Both the position numbers and the translations under genes were made by a program. Shown here one piece after another: positions 1 through 6,797 of a DNA stretch of 19,817 nucleotides (position 1 is the stretch's first letter; each line of letters starts with the position of its first letter). Origin of the DNA: Bacteroidales bacterium UBA1199 (lineage in GTDB: Bacteria > Bacteroidota > Bacteroidia > Bacteroidales > UBA932); contig DBXZ01000047.1 in the NCBI GenBank assembly GCA_002309795.1, positions 1 to 19,817 on the forward strand, given 5' to 3'. The notes under the pieces were generated by a model. That model did not search any database and was not told the DNA's origin. It saw only the letters and a program-made list of their open reading frames with translations.

Positions 1-710
1 CCTTCACCACCACCCATCGGGTGATCCACAGGGTTCATGACGACACCACGGTTGTGCGGGCGGCGTCCGAGCCAGCGGCGGCGACCAGCCTTACCATGAG
101 ACTCGAGGTTGTGGTCGGTGTTCGACACGACACCGACGGTTGCGCGGCAGCTGACGAGCACCATGCGGGTTTCACCCGAAGGGAGGCGAAGAACGGCGTG
201 GTTGCCTTCGCGAGCCGTAAGCTGTGCGTATGCGCCGGCGCTGCGTGCCATCACGGCACCTGCACCCGGACGCAGTTCGATGTTGTGAACGAGGGTACCG
301 AGCGGAATTTCTGCAAGAGGAAGCGCGTTGCCCACTTCGGGAGCGACGCCGCTGCCGGAAGCGATCACCTGACCGACCTTAAGGCCGTTCGGGGCGATGA
401 TATAACGCTTCTCACCGTCAGCGTAAACAACGAGAGCGATGCGTGCGCTGCGGTTCGGGTCGTATTCGATCGTCTTGACCACGGCGGTGTACTGATCCTT
501 GTCGCGGAGGAAGTCGATCACACGGTACATCTTCTTGTGGCCGCCGCCGATGTAGCGGACGGTCATCTTGCCCTGGTTGTTGCGTCCACCGCTGCGGCGG
601 CGGGGTTCGAGCAACGACTTCTCAGGGGTGGTGCAGGTAATCTCTTCAAAGGTGCTGATGACCTTATTGCGGGAACCGGGAGTTACCGGTTTGAATTTAC
701 GTACTGCCAT
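1..710 (-). CDS. rplB: 50S ribosomal protein L2 (3' end outside window)
   Basis: Universal ribosomal protein of the large subunit, an early 23S rRNA binder needed for peptidyl-transferase activity and subunit joining. The reading frame starts at the ATG at 708-710 ([16 protein letters not shown]) and stays open to the window edge, giving about 236 of the usual ~274 residues. Family hallmarks are visible: [33 protein letters not shown], the [14 protein letters not shown] segment, and [13 protein letters not shown] at the window edge, which holds the conserved histidine near the peptidyl-transferase centre (His229 in E. coli). It follows rplW with a 5-bp gap and belongs to the rplC-rplD-rplW-rplB unit. 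The C-terminal ~40 residues lie outside the window. Confidence 0.98.
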   Translation of the reverse strand, partial: MAVRKFKPVTPGSRNKVISTFEEITCTTPEKSLLEPRRRSGGRNNQGKMTVRYIGGGHKKMYRVIDFLRDKDQYTAVVKTIEYDPNRSARIALVVYADGEKRYIIAPNGLKVGQVIASGSGVAPEVGNALPLAEIPLGTLVHNIELRPGAGAVMARSAGAYAQLTAREGNHAVLRLPSGETRMVLVSCRATVGVVSNTDHNLESHGKAGRRRWLGRRPHNRGVVMNPVDHPMGGGE

Positions 711-715
711 AGTCC

Positions 716-1006
716 TTAGATGTTGCTATAGAAATCAATCTTATCATCACCGGCCAGCGTCACGAACGCCTTCTTGTAGTTGTTCGTGCGGCCTGTCAAC
801 ATACCGGCTTTCGTGTAGCGGCTTTTGCGCTTGCCGTGGTAGTTTACGGTATTGACGTCCTGGACGGACACACCGTACATCTGCTCGACTGCCTTCTTGA
901 TCTCGATCTTGTTGGCGTTTTTGTCGACGATGAAACCGTAACGGTTCAACTTATCGCCTTGAACCGTCATTTTCTCAGTTACGATTGGCTTAATTAAAAT
1001 TCCCAT
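716..1006 (-). CDS. rplW: 50S ribosomal protein L23
   Basis: Large-subunit protein at the rim of the exit tunnel, where it binds 23S rRNA and docks trigger factor and SRP. The 96-residue product ([17 protein letters not shown]...) has the normal L23 size. It shows the family's N-terminal PIVTEK motif, the helix [22 protein letters not shown], and the basic loop [23 protein letters not shown] that enters the rRNA. It sits between rplD (11-bp gap) and rplB (5-bp gap), the conserved S10-operon order. No Shine-Dalgarno sequence precedes the ATG, as usual for Bacteroidetes. Confidence 0.98.
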   Translation of the reverse strand: MGILIKPIVTEKMTVQGDKLNRYGFIVDKNANKIEIKKAVEQMYGVSVQDVNTVNYHGKRKSRYTKAGMLTGRTNNYKKAFVTLAGDDKIDFYSNI

Positions 1007-1017
1007 TGCGGTGCGTG

Positions 1018-1644
1018 TTATTTGCGTCTGTCAGCAAGAATGTCCTGGACACCGTCGACCATCACCAGGTGGTTTGCGTGGAGCAAAACGTAGGTGTTGA
1101 TCTCGTCAACGGTAATCACCTTGGCTTCCGGCAGGTTGCGAGACGATAAGTAAATATTCTTGGAATTTGCGGGAAGGATGACGAGGGTCTTGCGGCCGTT
1201 GACCTTGAGTGCGTCGAGGATCTTGATGAAATCCTTGGTGCAAGGCTTCTCCATGGAGAAGGGCTCTACCATCGTGATGGCGCCGTCTTTTGCCTTATAG
1301 GTAAGGGCGGAGAAGCGGGCCAGCTGTTTCACCTTCTTGTTGAGTTTGAAGTCGTAATCGCGCGGGCGCGGACCGTGTGCGGTACCGCCGCCTACATAGA
1401 TATTGGACTTGATGGAACCGTGGCGTGCGCCGCCGCCGCCTTTCTGGCGACCCATCTTCTTGGTGGAGTAAGCGACTTCGCTGCGGTCTTTGGTCTTGTG
1501 GGTTCCCTGACGCTGAGCAGCAAGATACTGCTTCACATCCAGGTAGATAGCGTTGTCATTCGGTTCGATGGCAAAGATGTCATCTGCGAGCTCGGCCTGC
1601 TTGCCGGCTGCGGTACCGTCGATTTTGTAAACGTCGAGTTTCAT
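1018..1644 (-). CDS. rplD: 50S ribosomal protein L4
   Basis: Large-subunit protein lining the exit-tunnel constriction; in E. coli L4 also represses its own S10 operon. The 208-residue product carries the long basic tunnel loop (KKMGRQKGGGGARHGSIKSN followed by IYVGGGTAHGPRPRDYDFKLNKK) at about residues 63-108. The C-terminal Rossmann-like half follows (KTLVILPANSKNIYLSSRNL, then TYVLLHANHLVMV). It lies 5 bp after rplC and 11 bp before rplW in the standard order. A GGAGG string 9 bp upstream of the ATG is simply the last coding codons of rplC, so it need not be a functional ribosome-binding site. Whether autogenous control by L4 exists here cannot be read from the sequence. Confidence 0.97.
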   Translation of the reverse strand: MKLDVYKIDGTAAGKQAELADDIFAIEPNDNAIYLDVKQYLAAQRQGTHKTKDRSEVAYSTKKMGRQKGGGGARHGSIKSNIYVGGGTAHGPRPRDYDFKLNKKVKQLARFSALTYKAKDGAITMVEPFSMEKPCTKDFIKILDALKVNGRKTLVILPANSKNIYLSSRNLPEAKVITVDEINTYVLLHANHLVMVDGVQDILADRRK

Positions 1645-1649
1645 AACGC

Positions 1650-2273
1650 TTAGTCCTCCACAATTACATAAGAACCTTTGGCTCCGGGGATGGAACCCTT
1701 GACAATAACGAGATTGTTTTCAGGGATGACCTTGATGACCTGCAGGTTGAAAACCTTGACGCGGTCGCCGCCCATGTGGCCGGCCATACGCATACCCTTG
1801 AAAACGCGGGAAGGCCAGGAGGATGCGCCCATGGAACCGGGGTGACGAAGTCTGTCGTCCTGACCGTGGGTCTGTCCGCCTACACCCTGGAATCCGTGGC
1901 GCTTCACGACGCCCTGGAAACCTTTACCCTTGGAAATTCCGGTGACATCGACCCACTGCACACCTTCGGAAAGGTCTGCGAGGGTGATCACCTGGCCGAC
2001 TTTCAGCTCTGCAGGGAAATCATTCTTGAATTCCACGAGCTTACGCTTCGGCGTGGTTTCTGCCTTTTTGAAGTGGCCCTGAAGGGGCTTGCTGGCGTGT
2101 TTTTCCTTGATATCGTCATAGGCAAGCTGTACAGCGGCATAACCATCTTTCTCAACTGTACGGATTTGCGTAACAACACACGGACCAGCCTCAATAACGG
2201 TGCACGGAAGATTTTTTCCGGCGGCATCGAAAACGGAAGTCATTCCGATTTTTTTTCCAATTAATCCAGGCAT
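1650..2273 (-). CDS. rplC: 50S ribosomal protein L3
   Basis: Early-assembly large-subunit protein whose central extension reaches the peptidyl-transferase centre. The 207-residue product has the family start [15 protein letters not shown], the central [13 protein letters not shown] segment, then [18 protein letters not shown], and the motif [17 protein letters not shown]. The stretch between PGSMG and RVFKG reads ASSWPS, so the NQTPG surroundings of the glutamine that PrmB methylates in E. coli are absent. It is the first gene of this ribosomal unit. Its own Bacteroidetes-type promoter lies about 60 bp upstream, with no rpsJ before it, which departs from the usual rpsJ-rplC order. Confidence 0.98.
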   Translation of the reverse strand: MPGLIGKKIGMTSVFDAAGKNLPCTVIEAGPCVVTQIRTVEKDGYAAVQLAYDDIKEKHASKPLQGHFKKAETTPKRKLVEFKNDFPAELKVGQVITLADLSEGVQWVDVTGISKGKGFQGVVKRHGFQGVGGQTHGQDDRLRHPGSMGASSWPSRVFKGMRMAGHMGGDRVKVFNLQVIKVIPENNLVIVKGSIPGAKGSYVIVED

Positions 2274-2312
2274 TGGGTTGTTAATTTGGTATAAATAAAT
2301 TAGTTAACTATA

Positions 2313-2331
2313 CCCCGCACTTTTTGCGGGG
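2313..2331 (-). promoter_or_regulatory. 5' leader hairpin of the rplC operon
   Basis: On the minus strand the leader can fold into a 7-bp stem, CCCCGCA/TGCGGGG, with a 5-base loop. It begins 3 bp after the -7 element, so it lies at or very near the predicted 5' end of the mRNA, about 40 nt before the rplC ATG. No U-tract follows, so it does not look like a terminator. It could protect the 5' end or act as a protein-binding site; the function is inference. Confidence 0.5.
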
Positions 2332-2334
2332 CTG

Positions 2335-2366
2335 CAAAGATACGCTTTAATTTCCAACTGGCCAAA
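2335..2366 (-). promoter_or_regulatory. Bacteroidetes-type promoter for rplC-rplD-rplW-rplB
   Basis: On the minus strand the -7 element TATCTTTG (2342-2335) matches TAnnTTTG exactly. The -33 element TTTG (2366-2363) lies 20 bp upstream. Transcription should start near 2328-2331, giving a leader of about 55 nt. This is the best-formed promoter in the window and explains how the ribosomal unit can run without an upstream rpsJ. Confidence 0.8.
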
Positions 2367-2405
2367 TATTTCCGCGATTCTTAAGGAATGATTACATCGT
2401 TCCCT

Positions 2406-2553
2406 TTTCGCCAAACTCACGCATGCCGAAATGTCCTGTAACGCCCAGCATCGCCGGTGACCGTGCTCGACTGCCCCAAATCGGACTCTCGAGCAACCCG
2501 ATATGCCCTACAGAGCCCCAGAACGCGGGTGAGCGTGCGTGACTTTGGCGAAA
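2406..2553. repeat. 148-bp intergenic element with inverted ends and an internal direct repeat
   Basis: The ends form an 18-bp inverted repeat, TTTCGCCAAACTCACGCA at 2406-2423 against TGCGTGACTTTGGCGAAA at 2536-2553, with one mismatch and 112 bp between the arms. Inside, 2425-2471 and 2497-2543 form a direct repeat with a 72-bp step; by eye 34 of 47 positions match. A short minus-strand frame crosses it, but it has no start context or recognisable product, so I treat the element as noncoding. It lies between the J-domain gene and the rplC promoter. It could be a dispersed REP/MITE-like repeat, a scar or a structured RNA region. Confidence 0.6.
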
Positions 2554-2601
2554 CCCCGTCTGGCGAAATACAGTTTACTGAAATCCGGCGGGAAGTGGCC
2601 A

Positions 2602-3384
2602 CTAATTCAGGCCGCGGTCGCGCTTGATGGTTTCGTAGGCTTCCTGGATCTGGCGGAATTTGTCGGCGGCGGCTTTCTGGACGTCGGGGCCCAGGGAAGC
2701 GACTTTGTCTGGATGGTTCTTCATGGCCATCCGGCGGTAGGCGGCCTTGACCTCGGCGTCGGAGGCGTCAGGACTGATTTCCAGGACGTCATAGGCGGAG
2801 CGGGTGTCCTTGTAGAACATTGCGATCACGGAATTCATGTCCTCCGCCGAAATACCGATGGAAACCGCAATCGACTCGAGCACCGCCTTTTCCGAGGCGC
2901 TGAACTCTCCGTCCGCCGCCGCCAGCTGCGCCAGATAGTGGAAGAGCTGCAGCCGCTGGGAGTAGTTCATGTTCCCGGCAATCTGCGCGCCCACCGACCG
3001 GATATCGACCTCCTTTCGGTTGAGCTCCTCCATGATGCGCATGGCCTCGTCCACCGCGTTGGCGCCGAAGTTCTGCAGCACGAACCCACGTACGTAGTCC
3101 AGTTCGGAGCGCAGCGTCTTTCCGTCGGCGCGGATAACGGCCGAGGAAAGCACGAGCAGGCTCACCAGGAAGCTGTTGCGCTGCTCCTGGGCGGAATATC
3201 CCCGCCCGGCAGAAGCCGACCCGGCACCCGTACCGGTGTAACCCCGCCCCGTCGAATCCGAATCTGCACCCCTTGCTTCGTCGATATTTTCAAACGTGGC
3301 GCCCAGAAAGTATCCAATCAATCCCCCGATGGGCCCGCCCAGGGCCCATCCCAGCACCCCGAAAAGCCATTTTCGCGATCCCAT
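2602..3384 (-). CDS. TerB/J-domain co-chaperone, DjlA-like
   Basis: Predicted 260-residue membrane-anchored J-domain protein. Residues 6-29 form a Gly-rich hydrophobic hairpin or anchor (LFGVLGWALGGPIGGLIGYF). A Gly/Ser-rich linker runs to about 66, a TerB-like all-helical domain covers about 70-190 with paired acidic motifs RADGKTLRSE and AADGEFSASE, and a C-terminal J domain covers about 195-258. The J domain keeps the HPD motif (224-226) that stimulates DnaK ATPase. This anchor-TerB-J order is that of DjlA-type proteins, which help DnaK in envelope stress responses; the client here is unknown. It is the last gene of the five-gene unit, 18 bp after rmuC. No convincing intrinsic terminator follows. 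Confidence 0.9.
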   Translation of the reverse strand: MGSRKWLFGVLGWALGGPIGGLIGYFLGATFENIDEARGADSDSTGRGYTGTGAGSASAGRGYSAQEQRNSFLVSLLVLSSAVIRADGKTLRSELDYVRGFVLQNFGANAVDEAMRIMEELNRKEVDIRSVGAQIAGNMNYSQRLQLFHYLAQLAAADGEFSASEKAVLESIAVSIGISAEDMNSVIAMFYKDTRSAYDVLEISPDASDAEVKAAYRRMAMKNHPDKVASLGPDVQKAAADKFRQIQEAYETIKRDRGLN

Positions 3385-3402
3385 AGCCGTCGGTTCAGCG
3401 TT

Positions 3403-4719
3403 TTACTCTTCCACCTCCGGCAGCGGATCCACCTCCGGCAACGGGGCCTTTTTGGGATTGAGCTTGAGGTTGCCGAGACGTTCCACCTCGCGGGCGGCGC
3501 GGATGATGCTCTGGCCACCCTCCTGAAGCTTGCGCGTGCCGGCCTCGTGGGCTTCCAGCGCGTCGTGCAGCCGTTTGCCCACCTCGGTGTGGGCGGCAAA
3601 GTAATCCTGCACGCGCTCCACCATCTGCGAAGCCGCCTTGACAATCTTTTCCTGGTTGCGGATCTGGTCCACGTTCACCCAGGCGGTGTGCAGGACCCGG
3701 AGGAAGGGCATGATGGTCTCCTCCGTGGTAATCAGCACGTTCTGGCGGAAGGCGTCGTTCACGATGTTCGGTTCCAGGGTGCGGGCCAGCGCCAGCGCGC
3801 CGTAGTTGGCCACGTACATGATCACGTAATTCAACGTCTTGTGGCCGTCCTGGACGTACTCCGAATAGCGTTTGCCGGCGAGCGACGCTACCTGCGCCCG
3901 GACGGCGGCCAGGTTGCGTTTCGCAAACTCGGTGCGGTCTGCCTCGTTGTCGGCGTTATACCAGTCCACGAAGGCGTCCAGGTTCATTTTTGCGTCGATC
4001 AGGATATCGGTATTGTCCGGGAAGTGCAGCACGTAGTCGGGGCGCATCTTCCGCCCGGAATCCTCGTTGCGCAGAATCTCGCCGCCTTCATCGCGCAGAT
4101 AGACTTCGCGGTGGTAGTCGCGGCCCTCCACGAGGCCTTCCTGCACGAAGATATTGTTCAGTTTCTGTTCGCCCCAGTTGCCCTGCATCTTGTTGTCGCC
4201 CCGCAGCGCGCTGGCCAGATGCTCGGCGGTGTCGCCCAGCGACCGGCTCTGCTCCGCGAAGTTCTTCACGGCCTCGTCCACCTTGGTTTTGAGGGCCGCG
4301 GATTCTTCCGTGTGCTGCTTTTTCTGGGCCTCGAAGGCCTCGGTCATTGTGGTGATGCGCTGGGCCAGGCCGCCGGTGATGCCCTCCATCATCTCGCTGG
4401 CCGTCTTCCTGAGGTTCTCTTCCCGCTCGCGAAGCGCCTTCTCGCTGGCGAGCGCCAACTCTTTTTTCGTGGCCTCGAGGGCCTGTGCCTGCGTCTCTTT
4501 CAGCTCCGCCAGCGACCGTTCGTAGTCCTTCCGCGCATCTTCCAGCCGCTCCGCGGCGACGGCGGATTCATTGGCGCGCAGGGCCTTTTCGGTCTCGAGC
4601 GCAGCACGGGCGGCGGTCAGCTCCCGGTCATACCGGGCCCGCAGCGCGAGCCGCGTCAGCAGCCACGCCAACAGCCCCGCCACCGCAGCGGTGGCAATGA
4701 TGATAACTATCTGCACCAT
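3403..4719 (-). CDS. rmuC: DNA recombination protein RmuC
   Basis: RmuC limits inversions and recombination at inverted repeats, and its core is related to PD-(D/E)XK nucleases. The 438-residue product has an N-terminal membrane helix (about 3-24) and a long Glu/Lys/Ala-rich coiled coil (about 28-170). The RmuC core follows: GNWGEQKL at 180-187, then RPDYVLHFPD and ILIDAKMNLDAF (226-250) with a D-x-K pair that fits the nuclease-like active site. Next come the helical motifs YVANYGALALARTLEPNI and NVLITTEETIMPFLRVL. The start codon lies 13 bp inside the end of the upstream S9 peptidase gene, suggesting translational coupling. The C-terminus ends in a repeated acidic/proline tail (PLPEVDPLPEVEE). 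Confidence 0.95.
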   Translation of the reverse strand: MVQIVIIIATAAVAGLLAWLLTRLALRARYDRELTAARAALETEKALRANESAVAAERLEDARKDYERSLAELKETQAQALEATKKELALASEKALREREENLRKTASEMMEGITGGLAQRITTMTEAFEAQKKQHTEESAALKTKVDEAVKNFAEQSRSLGDTAEHLASALRGDNKMQGNWGEQKLNNIFVQEGLVEGRDYHREVYLRDEGGEILRNEDSGRKMRPDYVLHFPDNTDILIDAKMNLDAFVDWYNADNEADRTEFAKRNLAAVRAQVASLAGKRYSEYVQDGHKTLNYVIMYVANYGALALARTLEPNIVNDAFRQNVLITTEETIMPFLRVLHTAWVNVDQIRNQEKIVKAASQMVERVQDYFAAHTEVGKRLHDALEAHEAGTRKLQEGGQSIIRAAREVERLGNLKLNPKKAPLPEVDPLPEVEE

Positions 4720-6797
4720 TGATCGATCCAGCCAAAGAACTCGCGGTGCCAGTGCACGGAGTTCTGCGGTTTCAGAATCCAGTGGTTCTCATCCGGGAAG
4801 AGCACCATCTTGGAGGGGACGCCCATCATCTGGGCGGTATTGAAGGCTGCCATGCCCTGGTCCACCGGCACGCGGTAGTCCAGTTCGCCGTGCATCACGA
4901 GAATCGGGGTGTTCCAGTTCTTCGCGAGCTTGTGGGCGGAGTTGGCGTAGTGGCGGACGGCTGCGGGAGTCTTGCTCCACGGCGAGCCGGCCATATAGGT
5001 CTTCGGATCCTTGCATCCGCCGTTGTCCCAGTTGGGGAACCACATCTCCTCGGTCTCCATGAACATGTGTTCCTGGTTGTAGATGCCCGCATGGGCGATC
5101 AGGGCCGAGAAGCGGTTCTGGTGGATGCCGGCCAGGTAATAGACGGAATAGCCGCCGTAGCTGGCACCCGCCGCGCACATCTTGCCTACGTAAGGCTCGG
5201 CGAGCAGGGCGTCGGCTGCAGCCAGGTAATCCTTCATGTTCTGGCCGATATAGTCACCGGAAATCTGTTCGCACCAATCCTGACCGAACGCGGTGGTTCC
5301 GCGACGGTTCGGCAGGACCACGATATAGCCCTGCGATGCCATCAGACGGTAGTTCCAGCGGGTGGACCAGCCCTGCGTGATGGCGCCCTGCGGACCGCCC
5401 AGGCAGATCAGGACGGACGGATAGACTTTGGCCGGGTCGAACTGCGGCGGATAGACCACCCAGGTCAGCATCTTCTTACCGTCGGTGGTGCGGATCCAGC
5501 GCTGCTCCATCGTAACGGGAGCGAGCTGCTCGAGAATCCAGTCGTTTTCGTGCGTCAGCGGCGCCCAGCTGCCGTCTGCCAGCGAGACCCTGACGATCTC
5601 CGCGGGACGCAGCATCGAGCAGTTGGTGGCCAGCAGCGTACCCTCTTCGAAGAGGCTGATGCTGTTGAAATCCACCCAGTCGCCGCGCGTCACCTTGGTG
5701 CAGTTTCCGGCAGCGAGGTCTGCGAAGCAGATCTCCTTGAGGCCTTCCATTTCCGAGGTGAACCAGAGGCCGGTGGATTCGGCATTCCAGAGCAGGCCGC
5801 CGGCATTGTACTTGAAGGCTGCCGTCAGCTCGCGCTTGCCGCTGCCGTCGGCGTTCATCACGAAGAGGCGCACCTTGTCGGCCTCATAGCCGTCGCGCTC
5901 CATGCTCAGCCAGGCAATCTTGCTGCCGTCGGGCGAGAAGAGCGGATCGGTGTCGTAGCCCATCATTCCCTCGGTCAGGTTGCGGCATTCGCCGGTGGCA
6001 ATCTCGTAGAGGAAGATGTCGGTATTGGTGGAGAAGGCGTATTCGCGGCCCGTCAGCTTGCGGCACGAATAGGCGATATAGCGGCCGTCCGGGCTGAAAT
6101 CGAGCTGTTCGATCCCGCTGAACGGTTCGGTGGGCAGTTCAAAGGGCTCGCCGCCGAGCAGGTCCTTCCCCTCGCCCAGCTTGTTGCCGTCGAAGGAGGC
6201 CAGCCAGGTATGCTGGATGTTCTCCACGAAATGGTCCCAGTGGCGGTACATCATCCCCGTGATGGTGCGGGCCGTGGACTTCGGGATGTCCGGATAGATG
6301 TCGGCAGCTTTGGGCGCAACCTTGAAGTCGCTCACATAGAGCACGCTCTTCTCGTCAGGCGAGAGCTTGAATTCGCCGATTCCGTCGGGAACGTCGCTCA
6401 CCTGGCGCGCACCGCGGCCCTCGGCGTCGGCAACCCAGATCTGGCCTTTATGCAGGTAGGCGATCTTCTTGCCGCCGTCTATCCAGCGGGCGTTGGACTT
6501 GCTGCCTGCGGAACGGGTAATCTGGTGGTTGTCTGTGCCGTCCGCATTCATCACGAAGAGTTCGCGGTTGCCCTTGTTCTCTTCGATGGAGGTGTAGGTT
6601 ACTCCGTAGAGAATCTTGCCGGTTGCTTCGCAGTACTGCGGGTCACCCACCTTGCCCAGCTGGTGCATGATTTCCGGGGTGAACTGACCGTCCACCACGG
6701 GAATGTCGTGTTTCTCAATCAAAACGGGAGTTTCGGCTTTCGGGGCGCAGGAAAAAGTTGCTGCCATAGCCATAAAAAATGCTGCTATTCTTTTCAT
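4707..6797 (-). CDS. Secreted S9 family serine peptidase, DPP5/acylaminoacyl-peptidase-like (696 aa)
   Basis: Alpha/beta-hydrolase peptidase of the prolyl oligopeptidase clan, likely releasing dipeptides or acylated N-termini from peptides in the periplasm. The N-terminus has a short basic/hydrophobic signal ending in ATFSCAPK, so it may be a lipoprotein anchored at Cys17, though the lipobox is weak. A beta-propeller with repeated FSPDG-type blades (LSPDEKS, FSPDGRYIA, FSPDGSKIA) fills about 40-420. The C-terminal catalytic domain holds Ser546 in GASYGGYS, Asp640 in HGELDYRVP and His672 in DENHW, a complete triad. The order and spacing resemble Porphyromonas DPP5-type enzymes. Its ATG overlaps the TGA of the upstream S9 gene (ATGA), and it overlaps rmuC by 13 bp. 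Confidence 0.93.
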   Translation of the reverse strand: MKRIAAFFMAMAATFSCAPKAETPVLIEKHDIPVVDGQFTPEIMHQLGKVGDPQYCEATGKILYGVTYTSIEENKGNRELFVMNADGTDNHQITRSAGSKSNARWIDGGKKIAYLHKGQIWVADAEGRGARQVSDVPDGIGEFKLSPDEKSVLYVSDFKVAPKAADIYPDIPKSTARTITGMMYRHWDHFVENIQHTWLASFDGNKLGEGKDLLGGEPFELPTEPFSGIEQLDFSPDGRYIAYSCRKLTGREYAFSTNTDIFLYEIATGECRNLTEGMMGYDTDPLFSPDGSKIAWLSMERDGYEADKVRLFVMNADGSGKRELTAAFKYNAGGLLWNAESTGLWFTSEMEGLKEICFADLAAGNCTKVTRGDWVDFNSISLFEEGTLLATNCSMLRPAEIVRVSLADGSWAPLTHENDWILEQLAPVTMEQRWIRTTDGKKMLTWVVYPPQFDPAKVYPSVLICLGGPQGAITQGWSTRWNYRLMASQGYIVVLPNRRGTTAFGQDWCEQISGDYIGQNMKDYLAAADALLAEPYVGKMCAAGASYGGYSVYYLAGIHQNRFSALIAHAGIYNQEHMFMETEEMWFPNWDNGGCKDPKTYMAGSPWSKTPAAVRHYANSAHKLAKNWNTPILVMHGELDYRVPVDQGMAAFNTAQMMGVPSKMVLFPDENHWILKPQNSVHWHREFFGWIDQWCR

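Noticed and set aside
2301..2310. TAGTTAACTA palindrome in the rplC leader
   Set aside because: Only 10 bp and AT-rich, with no second copy near another promoter; easily due to chance.
2417..2602. 61-codon minus-strand frame across the intergenic repeat
   Set aside because: No start context or recognisable product; the repeat structure is better explained at DNA or RNA level, since the direct repeat also reads open in another frame.
2539..4722. Long plus-strand frame opposite rmuC and the J-domain gene
   Set aside because: Both genes on the minus strand have full domain signatures; this frame spans both and their gap, with low-complexity His/Val/Arg composition typical of a shadow.
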